Positions 45,102-54,398 are shown, counted from the first letter of the stretch. The stretch: DNA of 64,000 nucleotides from Mucilaginibacter straminoryzae (GCF_022953055.1 NZ_JALJEJ010000001.1:434001-498000); one strand, 5' to 3'. Notes: generated by a model from the sequence alone, not told the origin. Made by a program: numbers and translations.

Positions 45102-45170
45102 CACCAATTAACAGATGTTACACCATAAAATGATATTGCCTATCGCATAGAAAAGATACACAAAAAAAAG

Positions 45171-45251
45171 GGTTGAATGTGTTCCCGCACACCCAACCTT
45201 CAAAGGGCAAGGCCCCCGATTAGTCCATAGTACCCTTTTAAGAAAAAAGGG
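45171..45251 (+). promoter_or_regulatory. Structured leader upstream of SusC
   Basis: GGTTGAATGTG (45171-45181) pairs imperfectly with CACACCCAACC (45188-45198). AAAGGG (45202-45207) pairs with CCCTTT (45233-45238), and a further AAAAAAGGG lies at 45243-45251. The 182 bases between FecR and SusC thus hold at least two hairpins, consistent with a transcript leader or processing site that separates regulator and SusC expression. Confidence 0.5.
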
Positions 45252-45283
45252 AGTTTCATCACTATAAACTTTTTATCAAATAT

Positions 45284-48200
45284 ATGACAAATAAATTATT
45301 GTCCTTCCAATCGCTGTGTAAAGTATTGGATAGGTTGGTACTTATTATCATTTTTTTAACCGGAGTTACTTCAGTCCAGGCTAAAAACCTTACCAAGCAG
45401 GACCTGAACGTGAAGGTGTCGCTCCATGTTGTAGACATGCCTGTAAAGGACGTGCTTAAGCAGATTAATAAAGAAACCAAAGTAAGTTTTGTTTTCAGTA
45501 ATTCTGTTGTCACCAGCCAGTCTGTAAGTATCGACGTAAAGAACGAGCAGTTAAACCAGGTACTGCGCAAATTACTTGATCCGCTGGGATTGGATTATGC
45601 CATCTCCGGAACAGTGATTCTGATAGACAAAAAAGCTGCAGCCGCGTCTGATGCGGAAGAACAAAAATCAGCGCCTATTAAAGTAAGCGGCAGGGTGGTA
45701 GATAATACCGGCACTGCGCTTATCGGCGTGAGCGTAAAAATTAAAGGCAGCCCACGCGGTACAGTTACCGATATGCAGGGACACTACAGCCTTAACGTTC
45801 CTGACGAGAATGCTACGCTTATTTTTACTTACATCGGTTATACCACGCAGGAAGTGGCAGTTAACGGCCGCGCTACTGTAGATGTAAAAATGGCCGAAGA
45901 GCGCAATAGCCTGAACGAGGTTGTAGTAACGGCACTGGGTATTTCGCGCCAGAAAAAGGCCTTGGCCTATGCTGTAACAGAGGTTAAAGGTGATGAGTTT
46001 ACCCAGGCACGAGAGAATAACGTAGCCAACGCCCTGACAGGTAAAGTAGCCGGTGTAAATGCTGCCGGTTTGTCTACCGGTCCGGGTGGATCAAGCCGCG
46101 TAATTATCCGCGGTAACGGCTCATTGTCTGGCGCTAACCAGCCGCTTTACGTGGTGAACGGTATGCCGATTGATAACACCGTTCCCGGCGGAAGCGCTAC
46201 CACCAACGGCGGTGCAGGTAACGTAGACCGCGGCGACGGTATTGCCGGTATCAACCCGGATGATATTGAATCCATCAGCGTTTTGAAGGGCGGTACAGCT
46301 GCTGCTTTGTATGGTGCACGTGCAGCAAACGGTGTCATCCTGATCACTACCAAAAAAGGTCGCGCGCAAAAGGGCGTAGGTGTTGATTACAATACCACTT
46401 TTACAGCCGAAACACCTGCCGTATTCCCAGACTGGCAGTACGAGTATGGCCAGGGCGACGGCGGTGTAAAACCAATGGATCAGGCTACGGCGATACAAAC
46501 CGGCAGGAGATCTTTCGGTGCTAAAATAGATGGCTCCAACTATGTTGCAGCAGATGGGCAAAGCCATCCGTATACGGCACAAAAAGATAATATCAAAAAT
46601 TTCTACCGTACCGGCTCTACATTTACCAACACGGTTGCCTTTACCGGCGGCAATGAAGCTATTACCTATCGTTTTTCTGTTGCAGACCTGAATGCAAACA
46701 GCATTTTGCCGAACAGTAATTACGATCGTAAAACCGGCAACTTAAACCTTAGCGGCAAACTTAGCCCTAAATTAAGCTTTGAAGCTTTGGCGCAATACAA
46801 CATCGAGCGTGCGAAGAACAGATCTGGTGCGGGCGATGCTTTAGGTAACCCTAACTGGACACCTTATATGGTTGCCAACACTACTGATATCCGTTGGTTA
46901 GCACCTGGTTACGATGCTAACGGAAACGAAACTCCATGGAATGATGCCTCTATCGCTACCAACAGCTATTTCGTCATCAATAAGTTCCAGGAGCGCGATA
47001 CCAAAAACCGTTTCATCGGTCAGGCAGGTGTTACTTACGAACTGATCAAGAACCTATCTATAAAGGGTGTTGTCAGCCGCGATTTCTACTACTATAACTA
47101 TCAGTACATATTGCCTACCGGTACACTTTATGTACCAAACGGGCAGTATAACGAACTGAAAGTTGACGCCTCTGAAACCAACGGCTTACTAACGTTGAAC
47201 TACAACGGCAAGATCAAAGACTTTGGTATTTCTGCTTTCGTGGGCGGTAACCAGCAGCGTTCGGTTTACAATCAGTCTAACATCGCGGGCAGTAACTATA
47301 TTATTCCGTATTTTTACAGTTCTACAAACCTGTCAACCGTTTCAACTACACCAACTAACAATAAAACAGGCATTAACTCTTTAATGGGTTCGGCAGATTT
47401 CAGCTTTAAGAATTACGCATATTTAACAGTTACCGGCCGCCAGGATTGGTTCTCTACCCTTAGCCCTAAGAACAATAGCTTATTTTACCCTTCGGTAGGT
47501 GGTAGCTTTGTGCTGTCAGAAGCATTTAAACTGCCTAAATCTGTAAGCTATGCCAAATTGCGGGCATCATGGGCGCAGGTAGGTGGCGGCGCGCCGGATC
47601 CTTACCAGATCAACCAGGCGTTTATGATGTTGCCAAGCTCTGGTCAGCCTATCCAGTCGGTATCAAGTACTACTATTACCAATGCTAACCTGCATCCATA
47701 TACGTCAACTACTACAGAGGCCGGTATCGAAGCACGTTTCCTGAACAGCCGCTTAGGTTTTGATATTACCGTGTACAACCGTAAAACAACAGACGATATC
47801 GTTTCTACAGCTATCTCCGGTACCAGCGGTTACAATAACGTGATCCTGAATGTCGGGCAGTTAGATAACAAAGGTATCGAAGCTTTGATCAACGGAACAC
47901 CGGTTAAAACCCGCGATTTCAGCTGGAGCGCCAGCTATAACGTAGCTTATAACAAAAACGAAGTGGTAAGACTGGCAGAAGGTCTTAACCAGATCCAGAT
48001 GGCTTCTACCGTAAACGGCTGGGCTTATGTAAACAACATTGTTGGTCAGCCTTACGGAAGCATCGTAGGTACCCGTATGTTAAGAGATGCGCAGGGTAAT
48101 GTGGTTTTCAACGCAACTACGGGCTTACCGGTAGCTACCGGTTTACAGAAACTGGGTAATGGTGTGGCACCTTTAACCATGGGTTTATCTAACGATTTCC

Positions 48201-48688
48201 GCTACAAGCGCTTCTCATTGAATGTGTTGCTGGACGGCAAGTTCGGAAACAAGATATTCTCGCTGATGGAAGTTTACGGAACTCGTTTAGGTTTGATGAA
48301 GACTACCCTGCCTGGCCGCGATAACGGTCTGCAGTTAACAGGTGTCGATCAGACTGGTAAAGCATACTCTCGCGTAGTTCCGGTATCGGGTCTTCGTTCT
48401 TACTATGATAACTATAAATCATACTCAGAGCTTTTCCTGCATGATGGCAGCTTTGTAAAACTACGCCAGATCATTCTAAGCTATGCCATACCGGCAGACA
48501 AGCTGAAAGTGTTGGGTGTGCAAAGCGCTTCCATTGCCTTTGTTGCGCGTAACCTGCTGACAATCTATAAAAAGACCGACAACTTCGATCCTGAAACAAG
48601 CTTTACGAACGGATCGAGCCAGGGCTTTGAGTCTTTAGGTTTGCCAAGAACACGCAGTTTTGGTGTGAACCTGATGGTTAAATTTTAA
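45284..48688 (+). CDS. susC: SusC/RagA-family TonB-dependent receptor with STN domain
   Basis: The 1134-residue outer-membrane receptor imports its ligand with energy from TonB-ExbBD. After a signal peptide (about residues 1-35) comes an STN signalling domain (near 45-125, LHVVDMPVKDVLKQINKETK), which contacts FecR. It is followed by a CarboxypepD_reg-like domain (near 133-210, VSGRVVDNTGTALIGVSVKI), a plug (RENNVANALTGKVAGVNA onward, GNGSLSGANQPLYVVNGMP), and the 22-strand barrel ending in a hydrophobic C-terminus (LMVKF). All domains are present. With SusD it forms a bed-and-lid transporter. The STN domain and the adjoining sigma/FecR genes show that ligand binding induces the locus. Confidence 0.93.
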   Translation: MTNKLLSFQSLCKVLDRLVLIIIFLTGVTSVQAKNLTKQDLNVKVSLHVVDMPVKDVLKQINKETKVSFVFSNSVVTSQSVSIDVKNEQLNQVLRKLLDPLGLDYAISGTVILIDKKAAAASDAEEQKSAPIKVSGRVVDNTGTALIGVSVKIKGSPRGTVTDMQGHYSLNVPDENATLIFTYIGYTTQEVAVNGRATVDVKMAEERNSLNEVVVTALGISRQKKALAYAVTEVKGDEFTQARENNVANALTGKVAGVNAAGLSTGPGGSSRVIIRGNGSLSGANQPLYVVNGMPIDNTVPGGSATTNGGAGNVDRGDGIAGINPDDIESISVLKGGTAAALYGARAANGVILITTKKGRAQKGVGVDYNTTFTAETPAVFPDWQYEYGQGDGGVKPMDQATAIQTGRRSFGAKIDGSNYVAADGQSHPYTAQKDNIKNFYRTGSTFTNTVAFTGGNEAITYRFSVADLNANSILPNSNYDRKTGNLNLSGKLSPKLSFEALAQYNIERAKNRSGAGDALGNPNWTPYMVANTTDIRWLAPGYDANGNETPWNDASIATNSYFVINKFQERDTKNRFIGQAGVTYELIKNLSIKGVVSRDFYYYNYQYILPTGTLYVPNGQYNELKVDASETNGLLTLNYNGKIKDFGISAFVGGNQQRSVYNQSNIAGSNYIIPYFYSSTNLSTVSTTPTNNKTGINSLMGSADFSFKNYAYLTVTGRQDWFSTLSPKNNSLFYPSVGGSFVLSEAFKLPKSVSYAKLRASWAQVGGGAPDPYQINQAFMMLPSSGQPIQSVSSTTITNANLHPYTSTTTEAGIEARFLNSRLGFDITVYNRKTTDDIVSTAISGTSGYNNVILNVGQLDNKGIEALINGTPVKTRDFSWSASYNVAYNKNEVVRLAEGLNQIQMASTVNGWAYVNNIVGQPYGSIVGTRMLRDAQGNVVFNATTGLPVATGLQKLGNGVAPLTMGLSNDFRYKRFSLNVLLDGKFGNKIFSLMEVYGTRLGLMKTTLPGRDNGLQLTGVDQTGKAYSRVVPVSGLRSYYDNYKSYSELFLHDGSFVKLRQIILSYAIPADKLKVLGVQSASIAFVARNLLTIYKKTDNFDPETSFTNGSSQGFESLGLPRTRSFGVNLMVKF

Positions 48689-48725
48689 CAGCTGTAAATA
48701 GGTGAGAACCTCATTTAAAACGATA

Positions 48726-50249
48726 ATGAACATGAAACACTATTTTCGGAAATATGTACCCCTGTTTGCAGGCCTATGTTTAGGGTTGCAGGCATGTGAC
48801 AAGGGGTTTGAGGAAATGAACATTAACCCTAATGCGTCATCGACACCAACCCCGGCTTTCGTTTTTACCAAGGCTGAACTTGACGGTGCGGGCGACGTAT
48901 TAACCCTGCTGCAGGGAACCATGCAGTACACCACCAGCTATAATGACGTAGCGGGCTTTGGTGCCAAATATATCCTGAGCCAAAGTACCCAATCCTGGGC
49001 CGTATTCAACAATGCTTACATCAAAGAGATCAATGAGGTGCAGCAGGTGATAGGGCAGGTAACCGGGAAACCAGACCAGGTAAACCTGTTATCAGCAGCA
49101 CGGATATGGCGGGCCTACTGCTTTAGCCGTATTACAGATCTGTACGGCGATATTCCTTATTCGCAGGCAGGCAAAGGCTATACAGACGCAAACTACAAAC
49201 CAGCTTATGATGCCCAGAAAGATATCTACGCAGACATCCTGAAAGAATTGGACCAGGCTGCGTCGGCTTTCGATGCGTCAAAGGCTACTTTCGGTGCGGC
49301 TGACCTGATCTATAACGGCGATGTAACCAAATGGAAAAAGTTCGCCTATTCGTTAATGCTTCGCCATGCCATGCGCATGACCAAGGTGGATATTGCACAG
49401 GCAGAGACTTGGGCAAGAAAAGCAATCGCAGGTGGTGTAATTCTGAACGATGCCGACATCGCTAAAGTGAACGGTTATGTATCTGCCGGTCAGGATATCA
49501 ACAAAAATCCATTGGCTTTCTGGATGCTGAACTCAGATTACATTGTGGCCAACGGATCAAGCAATCCCGAGGGCGGAAAGTACCAGGATGTATTTATTAA
49601 CTACCTGAAAACCAATAATGATCCGCGTCTGGGCGTGCTTTCGGTAGTATGGTCAAACGGTAAGCCGGATACCACGGCTTCTATCCAGAAGGGGATGTCA
49701 GCTTCGTTAGGTGTAAAACCTGCTGATTTTGTAACCTATTCAGAGCCAAACCCTGCTACCATATTACAACTGAACAGCCCTTACCTGTTGTTAACCAATG
49801 CAGAAACTAACTTCCTGCTTGCAGAAGCTGCGCTGCGCGGATGGTATACTACTGCTACCGCAAGTTCGCTTTATGAAAGCGGTATAGCGGCGTCGATGCG
49901 TCAATGGTCACTGTTTGGGGGTAACATCAGCACTAACCAGATCCAGACCTATATCAAGTACCATCCGCTGGTTGCGGGTACATTTGATAGTCAGATGCAG
50001 CAGATCTATACACAGTTCTGGGTGGGTGTGTTCCCGAATTCGCAGGAAGTGTTTGCCACCTACAGAAGAACGGGCTATCCGCCGCTGGTACCTAACAATT
50101 ATGTAGGTAACGCCACCGGGGGTAAAATATTCAGAAGGATGCTGTATCCGAACACCGAACAAAACTTGAACGGCGAAAATTACCGTGCTGCCATTGCCCG
50201 TCAGGGATCAGATGATTTCCTGACCAGAATGTGGTGGGATAAGCAGTAG
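48726..50249 (+). CDS. susD: SusD/RagB-family outer-membrane lipoprotein
   Basis: SusD-like lipoproteins cap the SusC barrel and bind the ligand. I place the start at the ATG at 48726 (alternative 48732) rather than at a GTG 24 bases upstream, because the signal sequence MKHYFRKYVPLFAGLCLGLQ and the lipobox LGLQAC follow directly. The N-terminal FEEMNINPNASSTPTPAFVF and the C-terminal NTEQNLNGENYRAAIARQG are typical of the SusD/RagB type (SusD-like_2). At about 507 residues it is normal in size. It follows SusC by 37 bases and precedes the exported-enzyme genes. A CTGCCGGC/GCCGGCAG hairpin follows at 50286-50304. Confidence 0.93.
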   Translation: MNMKHYFRKYVPLFAGLCLGLQACDKGFEEMNINPNASSTPTPAFVFTKAELDGAGDVLTLLQGTMQYTTSYNDVAGFGAKYILSQSTQSWAVFNNAYIKEINEVQQVIGQVTGKPDQVNLLSAARIWRAYCFSRITDLYGDIPYSQAGKGYTDANYKPAYDAQKDIYADILKELDQAASAFDASKATFGAADLIYNGDVTKWKKFAYSLMLRHAMRMTKVDIAQAETWARKAIAGGVILNDADIAKVNGYVSAGQDINKNPLAFWMLNSDYIVANGSSNPEGGKYQDVFINYLKTNNDPRLGVLSVVWSNGKPDTTASIQKGMSASLGVKPADFVTYSEPNPATILQLNSPYLLLTNAETNFLLAEAALRGWYTTATASSLYESGIAASMRQWSLFGGNISTNQIQTYIKYHPLVAGTFDSQMQQIYTQFWVGVFPNSQEVFATYRRTGYPPLVPNNYVGNATGGKIFRRMLYPNTEQNLNGENYRAAIARQGSDDFLTRMWWDKQ

Positions 50250-50365
50250 AAAATACTTAATTTGGTTGATTGAGTGTTAATAGCACTGCCGGCAAGGCCG
50301 GCAGGCTATTGATTCCACTCTGAACGATAAAAAGCGCATTTAAAAACAACAACCGCAATAATACC

Positions 50366-50827
50366 ATGGAAAAGAGAAGGTCAATTTTAAAGAAAATGCT
50401 GGCTTCAGTAGCCGGAGTATCTGTTTTTGGATTAGCAAAAGCAGCCAACACAACACCAAGCGAAGAGAAAGAGGTAAACAACGTTACCGAATACCAGGAC
50501 GTGCCGCTTTTCTCGGGTTCAACCCGTATGGGCAATATGGTGTTTGTTGCCGGTAAAGGCGCCCACGTTGAGCCTTTTGAAATTAAAGCGCATACCGAAA
50601 TTGTGCTGAAAGAACTGGAGAACGAGCTTAAAAAGGCCGGATCTTCTATGGAAAAAGTATTGAAAGTGAACGTTTACCTGAATGATATTGCAGATTACCA
50701 GGGCATGAACGAGGTATACAAAGGCCGTTTCGGCGCTAAACCTCCGGTGCGTACCACGGTAGCTGTAGCTAAAGGTGGCGTTCCCGGAAACTCACTGGTA
50801 GAGATGGATTGCATTGCCTACATCTAA
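50366..50827 (+). CDS. RidA/YjgF-family protein with Tat-like signal
   Basis: RidA proteins hydrolyse reactive enamine/imine intermediates released by PLP enzymes. The 153-residue protein begins MEKRRSILKKMLASVAG, with a twin-arginine-like KRRSILK motif and a hydrophobic stretch ending at ALANT-like residues ~28. It should therefore act in the periplasm, unusual for RidA. The catalytic arginine is in PPVRTTVAVA and the glutamate in SLVEMDCIAYI. It comes directly before a Tat-type PLP enzyme gene (27-base gap), matching the chemistry in which RidA clears enamines produced by that enzyme. Export is predicted from the signal only. Confidence 0.82.
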   Translation: MEKRRSILKKMLASVAGVSVFGLAKAANTTPSEEKEVNNVTEYQDVPLFSGSTRMGNMVFVAGKGAHVEPFEIKAHTEIVLKELENELKKAGSSMEKVLKVNVYLNDIADYQGMNEVYKGRFGAKPPVRTTVAVAKGGVPGNSLVEMDCIAYI

Positions 50828-50854
50828 TAGCCACACCCTTATTAAAAATAAACA

Positions 50855-52069
50855 ATGAAACGCAGAAACCTTATTAAAGGACTGGGCATACTCCCTTTTT
50901 CGGGAAGCCTGTTGTCTAAAGCTGCTTCCTTAAATAAAAGCGCCGAGCCACCAGTTACACCCAAACGTGATTTTTTTAAAGAACTTGGTGTAACGCCGGT
51001 AATAAACGCCGGGGTGACCATGACTTTTTTGTCTGGTTCATTAATGGCGCCCGAAACGCTTGAGGCCATAAACTCAACCTCGCATGATTTTGCAAACATG
51101 TATGAGCTGCAGGATAAAGTGGGTGCTAAAATTGCCGAAATGCTGCACGTAGAAGCGGCTATGGTTACCTCTGGCGCGGCTTGTGCCATGTTACTGGGTA
51201 CAGCAGCCTGCATTACCGGTACAGATGCAGAAAAAATTAAAATGCTGCCGAACCTGCCCGGCCCGCGCCCGGAAGTGATCATGCAAAAAACGCATCGTTA
51301 TTTGTTCGATCAAGCGGTAAGTACAACAGGAGCAAAAATAATCGAGGTAACCGGCCCTGCGGAAATGGAACAGGCAATCAATAAAAATACGGTAATGGCC
51401 TTGTTCTTTAATGCCGCAGGCAGTAGCAGCATTACTCACGAAGATTTTGTACGGATTGCCAAAAAGCATAACATCCCTACCTTCCTTGATGCCGCAGCTG
51501 ACGTTCCGCCGGTTGAGAACCTGTTCAAGTTCCAGAAAATTGGGTTCGACCTGGTGACTTTTTCTGGTGGTAAAATGATTCACGGGCCGCAAAGCGCCGG
51601 ATTGTTGTTCGGCAGAAAAGACCTGATCACTGCAGCAAGATTAAACCATAGCCCGCATGAAGCGCCGATCGGCCGGCCGATGAAGGTTAACAAAGAAGAA
51701 ATGTTCGGTATGTATGCCGCCCTGAAAGCTTATTTGGAAAGAGATCATAAGAAAGAGTGGGAAGACTGGCTGCAACGCGCCAAACGTATCGGTACTAAAC
51801 TGGAAACCGTAAGCACCGTTAAAACCAAAACTGTTGTTGACCCGGGCCCGGCAAATGCCTTCCCCAGCCTGTTTGTAGATTGGGACGAAAGCAAGGTGAA
51901 AATCAAAGCAGAGGAGGTACTGAAGCAGTTAAAGGATGGCACACCAAGCATTGTTGCTAACAGAAGAGAGGGTACACTCGTAGTTGGCGTGGTGCTGCTT
52001 CGCCCAGATCAGATAGATGTGGTTGCAAACCGCGTTAAAACTATTCTTCAGAAAGCAGCTACAGCTTAA
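50855..52069 (+). CDS. SelA-like PLP-dependent enzyme with Tat signal
   Basis: The 404-residue protein belongs to fold-type I PLP enzymes of the SelA/DgaE group, where DgaE is D-glucosaminate-6-phosphate ammonia-lyase. It has the PLP lysine K240 in TFSGGKMIHGPQSAG, D212 in PTFLDAAADVPP and the N-terminal GVTPVINAGVTMTFLSGS. The N-terminus MKRRNLIKGLGILPF is a twin-arginine signal, appropriate for a cofactor-loaded enzyme folded before export. The RidA gene upstream and amidohydrolase/RraA genes downstream suggest elimination of ammonia or water from an amino sugar acid. Not every residue of a known lyase can be checked, so the reaction is an inference. Confidence 0.83.
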   Translation: MKRRNLIKGLGILPFSGSLLSKAASLNKSAEPPVTPKRDFFKELGVTPVINAGVTMTFLSGSLMAPETLEAINSTSHDFANMYELQDKVGAKIAEMLHVEAAMVTSGAACAMLLGTAACITGTDAEKIKMLPNLPGPRPEVIMQKTHRYLFDQAVSTTGAKIIEVTGPAEMEQAINKNTVMALFFNAAGSSSITHEDFVRIAKKHNIPTFLDAAADVPPVENLFKFQKIGFDLVTFSGGKMIHGPQSAGLLFGRKDLITAARLNHSPHEAPIGRPMKVNKEEMFGMYAALKAYLERDHKKEWEDWLQRAKRIGTKLETVSTVKTKTVVDPGPANAFPSLFVDWDESKVKIKAEEVLKQLKDGTPSIVANRREGTLVVGVVLLRPDQIDVVANRVKTILQKAATA

Positions 52070-52095
52070 CTGTAATTCTTAACCAATTAATCAGT

Positions 52096-52138
52096 AAGCG
52101 TAAAAGTATTCTTTAGCCAAAAGCTTGCTTTTACGCTT
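52096..52138 (+). terminator. Hairpin between PLP enzyme and amidohydrolase genes
   Basis: AAGCGTAAAAG (52096-52106) pairs perfectly with CTTTTACGCTT (52128-52138) across a 21-base loop, and only a few T residues follow. It looks like a weak terminator or an mRNA-stabilising stem within the operon. Confidence 0.5.
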
Positions 52139-52150
52139 TATTTCAAATCT

Positions 52151-53416
52151 ATGAAAATGAAAAAATTACTATCACTGGCGCTGTTACTGGCGCTTGGTTG
52201 CCCTGCTGTATTTGCACAATCTTATGATATTGTGATCAAGGGCGGCCACGTGATCGACCCGAAGAACAACATCGACGAGGTAATGGATGTTGCTATCGGA
52301 GGGGGTAAAATTCTAAAGGTAGCCAAAAATATCAGCGGCAAAGGCGCTACGCAAGTAGTTGACGCAAAAGGACTTATTGTTACGCCGGGCTTGATTGACA
52401 TTCATACCCATAATTTCTGGGGGACGCAGCCCAATCACCAATACGAAGACGGTAACCTGGGGCTGCCGCCTGATGGTTTTACTTTACGCAATGGCGTAAC
52501 CACAGTGGTAGATGCCGGAAGCTCGGGCTGGCGTACCTTCCCTAAGTTTAAAGAGCAAACGATAGATCAGTCGCAAACGCGCGTACTGGCCTTCTTAAAT
52601 ATTGTTGGCGAAGGTATGCGCGGCGGGTACGAGCAGAACCTGAACGACATGGATCCAAAAATGTCGGCGCTGGTTGCCCGCCAGTATAGTAAGTACATTG
52701 TAGGCTTTAAACTTGCCCATTATGAAGGGCATGACTGGGCCCCGGCCGATCGTGCGATCGAAGCCGGCAATTTAGCAGGCGGTATTCCGATCATGGTTGA
52801 TTTCGGCGGTGCTACCCCTCCGCTGCCTATCGAAGAGTTGTTTTTGAAGCACATGCGTCCGGGCGATATCTTCACCCACTGTTTCGGCCAGTTAAAGACA
52901 AGAGAATTTATTGTTGATACTACCACTAAGAAAGTTAAACCCTTTGTATGGGAAGCCCGCAAGCGGGGCATCTTCTTCGATGTGGGTTACGGGGGTATCA
53001 GCTTCGCCTTTTCGCAGGCTATCCCGGCGATGAAAGAGGGCTTCTACCCGAACTCTATCAGTACGGACTTACACGTAGGTAGTATGAACGAGGCGATGAA
53101 GGATATGCTGACCACGATGTCTAAATTTATGGCACTGGGCATGGACCTGAAAAGCGTGATCAAAGCATCCACCATGAACCCGGCAGCAGAGATTAAGCAC
53201 GAAGAATTGGGTAACCTTTCTGTAGGATCTGATGCAGATGTTGCTGTTTTGAACGTGCGTAAAGGTAAATTTGGTTTGTTCGACTATACAGGCTATAAAA
53301 TAGCTACAGATAAAAAGCTGGAGTGCGAGCTAACCATCCGTGCCGGTAAAATTGTTTATGATCTGAATGGTATTGTAGATCCGGTGTATGTGATTGCGCC
53401 GCCTACTAACCACTAA
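52151..53416 (+). CDS. Exported amidohydrolase-superfamily metallohydrolase
   Basis: The 421-residue protein has a Sec signal peptide (about 1-22) and an amidohydrolase/deacetylase domain. Metal ligands are visible: H85 and H87 in LIDIHTHNFWG, K187 (probably carbamylated) in YIVGFKLAHYEG, H243 in IFTHCFGQLK and D306 in STDLHVGSM. The position where relatives carry a histidine in a MVHIG-like strand reads IPIMVDFGGATPP, with D217, so the metal site may differ. Such proteins next to SelA-like genes are often annotated as deacetylases or dihydroorotase-like. Its product would feed the PLP enzyme. A periplasmic location is inferred. Confidence 0.83.
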   Translation: MKMKKLLSLALLLALGCPAVFAQSYDIVIKGGHVIDPKNNIDEVMDVAIGGGKILKVAKNISGKGATQVVDAKGLIVTPGLIDIHTHNFWGTQPNHQYEDGNLGLPPDGFTLRNGVTTVVDAGSSGWRTFPKFKEQTIDQSQTRVLAFLNIVGEGMRGGYEQNLNDMDPKMSALVARQYSKYIVGFKLAHYEGHDWAPADRAIEAGNLAGGIPIMVDFGGATPPLPIEELFLKHMRPGDIFTHCFGQLKTREFIVDTTTKKVKPFVWEARKRGIFFDVGYGGISFAFSQAIPAMKEGFYPNSISTDLHVGSMNEAMKDMLTTMSKFMALGMDLKSVIKASTMNPAAEIKHEELGNLSVGSDADVAVLNVRKGKFGLFDYTGYKIATDKKLECELTIRAGKIVYDLNGIVDPVYVIAPPTNH

Positions 53417-53439
53417 GAATACCTTTTATAAACCTGAAG

Positions 53440-54366
53440 ATGAAATTTAAACATGCGTTGATTGGTATGCTTGCCGTAGTGGCAAGCCATACGGTTTCCA
53501 TTGCGCAAACTATCCCGAAAGAAGAACTGATCTTTTTAACTTCTGAGTGGAAAGGGGAGCGTTTTGCCGATGGGCGGCCAAAAATCCCGGATGCACTGAT
53601 ACAGCGGGCGAAGAAGATCGGTATTGAAGAGGCCTGGCAGGTGCTTAGGAACGAAGGTTATAATAACCAGTTTGAAGGCAACTGGAAAATGGTGCACGAT
53701 GACGTGCCTGTAGTCGGGCGAGCTGTTACCGCTATGTACATGCCCAGCCGTCCGGATGTGGAGAAACTGATTAAAGACCGCGGGCAGAAGCAGGGCCGTA
53801 AAGGCAATACCAATGCCTGGCCTATTGATGTGCTGGTGCCTGGGGACGTTTACGTAGCCGATGGTTTTGGTAAGATCAAAGGTGGAACGCTGATTGGCGA
53901 CAACCTGGGTAACTCTATCTTCAACAAATCCGGCAACGGTGTGATTTTTGACGGCTCTGCCCGCGATTTATCCGGTTTGAGCGACATTAAAGGGTTTAAC
54001 GCCTTCGTCCGCGATTTCGACCCTTCATACCTGGAAGAAATGGTATTAATGGGGCTGAACTCGCCGATACGGATTGGCCGAGCTATTGTAATGCCCGGCG
54101 ACCTGGTGATCTCTGAAAGGGAAGGCGTACTGTTCATCCCGGCGCACCTGGCAGAAAAGGTCGTGGCTACCGCAGAGTTTATTGCCTTGAGGGATAAGTT
54201 CAGCCATGAAATGTTGAAAGCCGGCCGTTTTACTACTGGCGAGATTGACAGCGAGTGGACAGAGAACATCCGTGCAGCTTTTATGAAGTGGCTGGCCCAG
54301 CATCCGGAAGAGTCGCAGATTACCCGCGCGCAGTTAGATGAGTTTATGAAAAAGCGTACCTGGTAG
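53440..54366 (+). CDS. Exported RraA-fold aldolase-like protein
   Basis: The 308-residue protein has a Sec signal peptide (KFKHALIGMLAVVASHTVSI) and an RraA/HMG-aldolase fold. Classic features are GGTLIGDNLGNSIFNKSG and GVIFDGSARDLSGL with the metal/substrate pair R175-D176. Members of this fold cleave keto acids such as 4-hydroxy-4-methyl-2-oxoglutarate into pyruvate and another acid or aldehyde. A C-terminal helical extension (about 225-308) is longer than in E. coli RraA. It follows the amidohydrolase gene by 23 bases and precedes BASS2, so its products could be taken up by that transporter. The reaction is inferred from family and context. Confidence 0.83.
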   Translation: MKFKHALIGMLAVVASHTVSIAQTIPKEELIFLTSEWKGERFADGRPKIPDALIQRAKKIGIEEAWQVLRNEGYNNQFEGNWKMVHDDVPVVGRAVTAMYMPSRPDVEKLIKDRGQKQGRKGNTNAWPIDVLVPGDVYVADGFGKIKGGTLIGDNLGNSIFNKSGNGVIFDGSARDLSGLSDIKGFNAFVRDFDPSYLEEMVLMGLNSPIRIGRAIVMPGDLVISEREGVLFIPAHLAEKVVATAEFIALRDKFSHEMLKAGRFTTGEIDSEWTENIRAAFMKWLAQHPEESQITRAQLDEFMKKRTW

Positions 54367-54398
54367 CTAACGGCTCCTGCTTTTAAAAAAGATTTAAA

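Noticed and set aside
46121..46582. 153-codon frame opposite susC
   Set aside because: It is antisense to the SusC plug domain with no independent signals.
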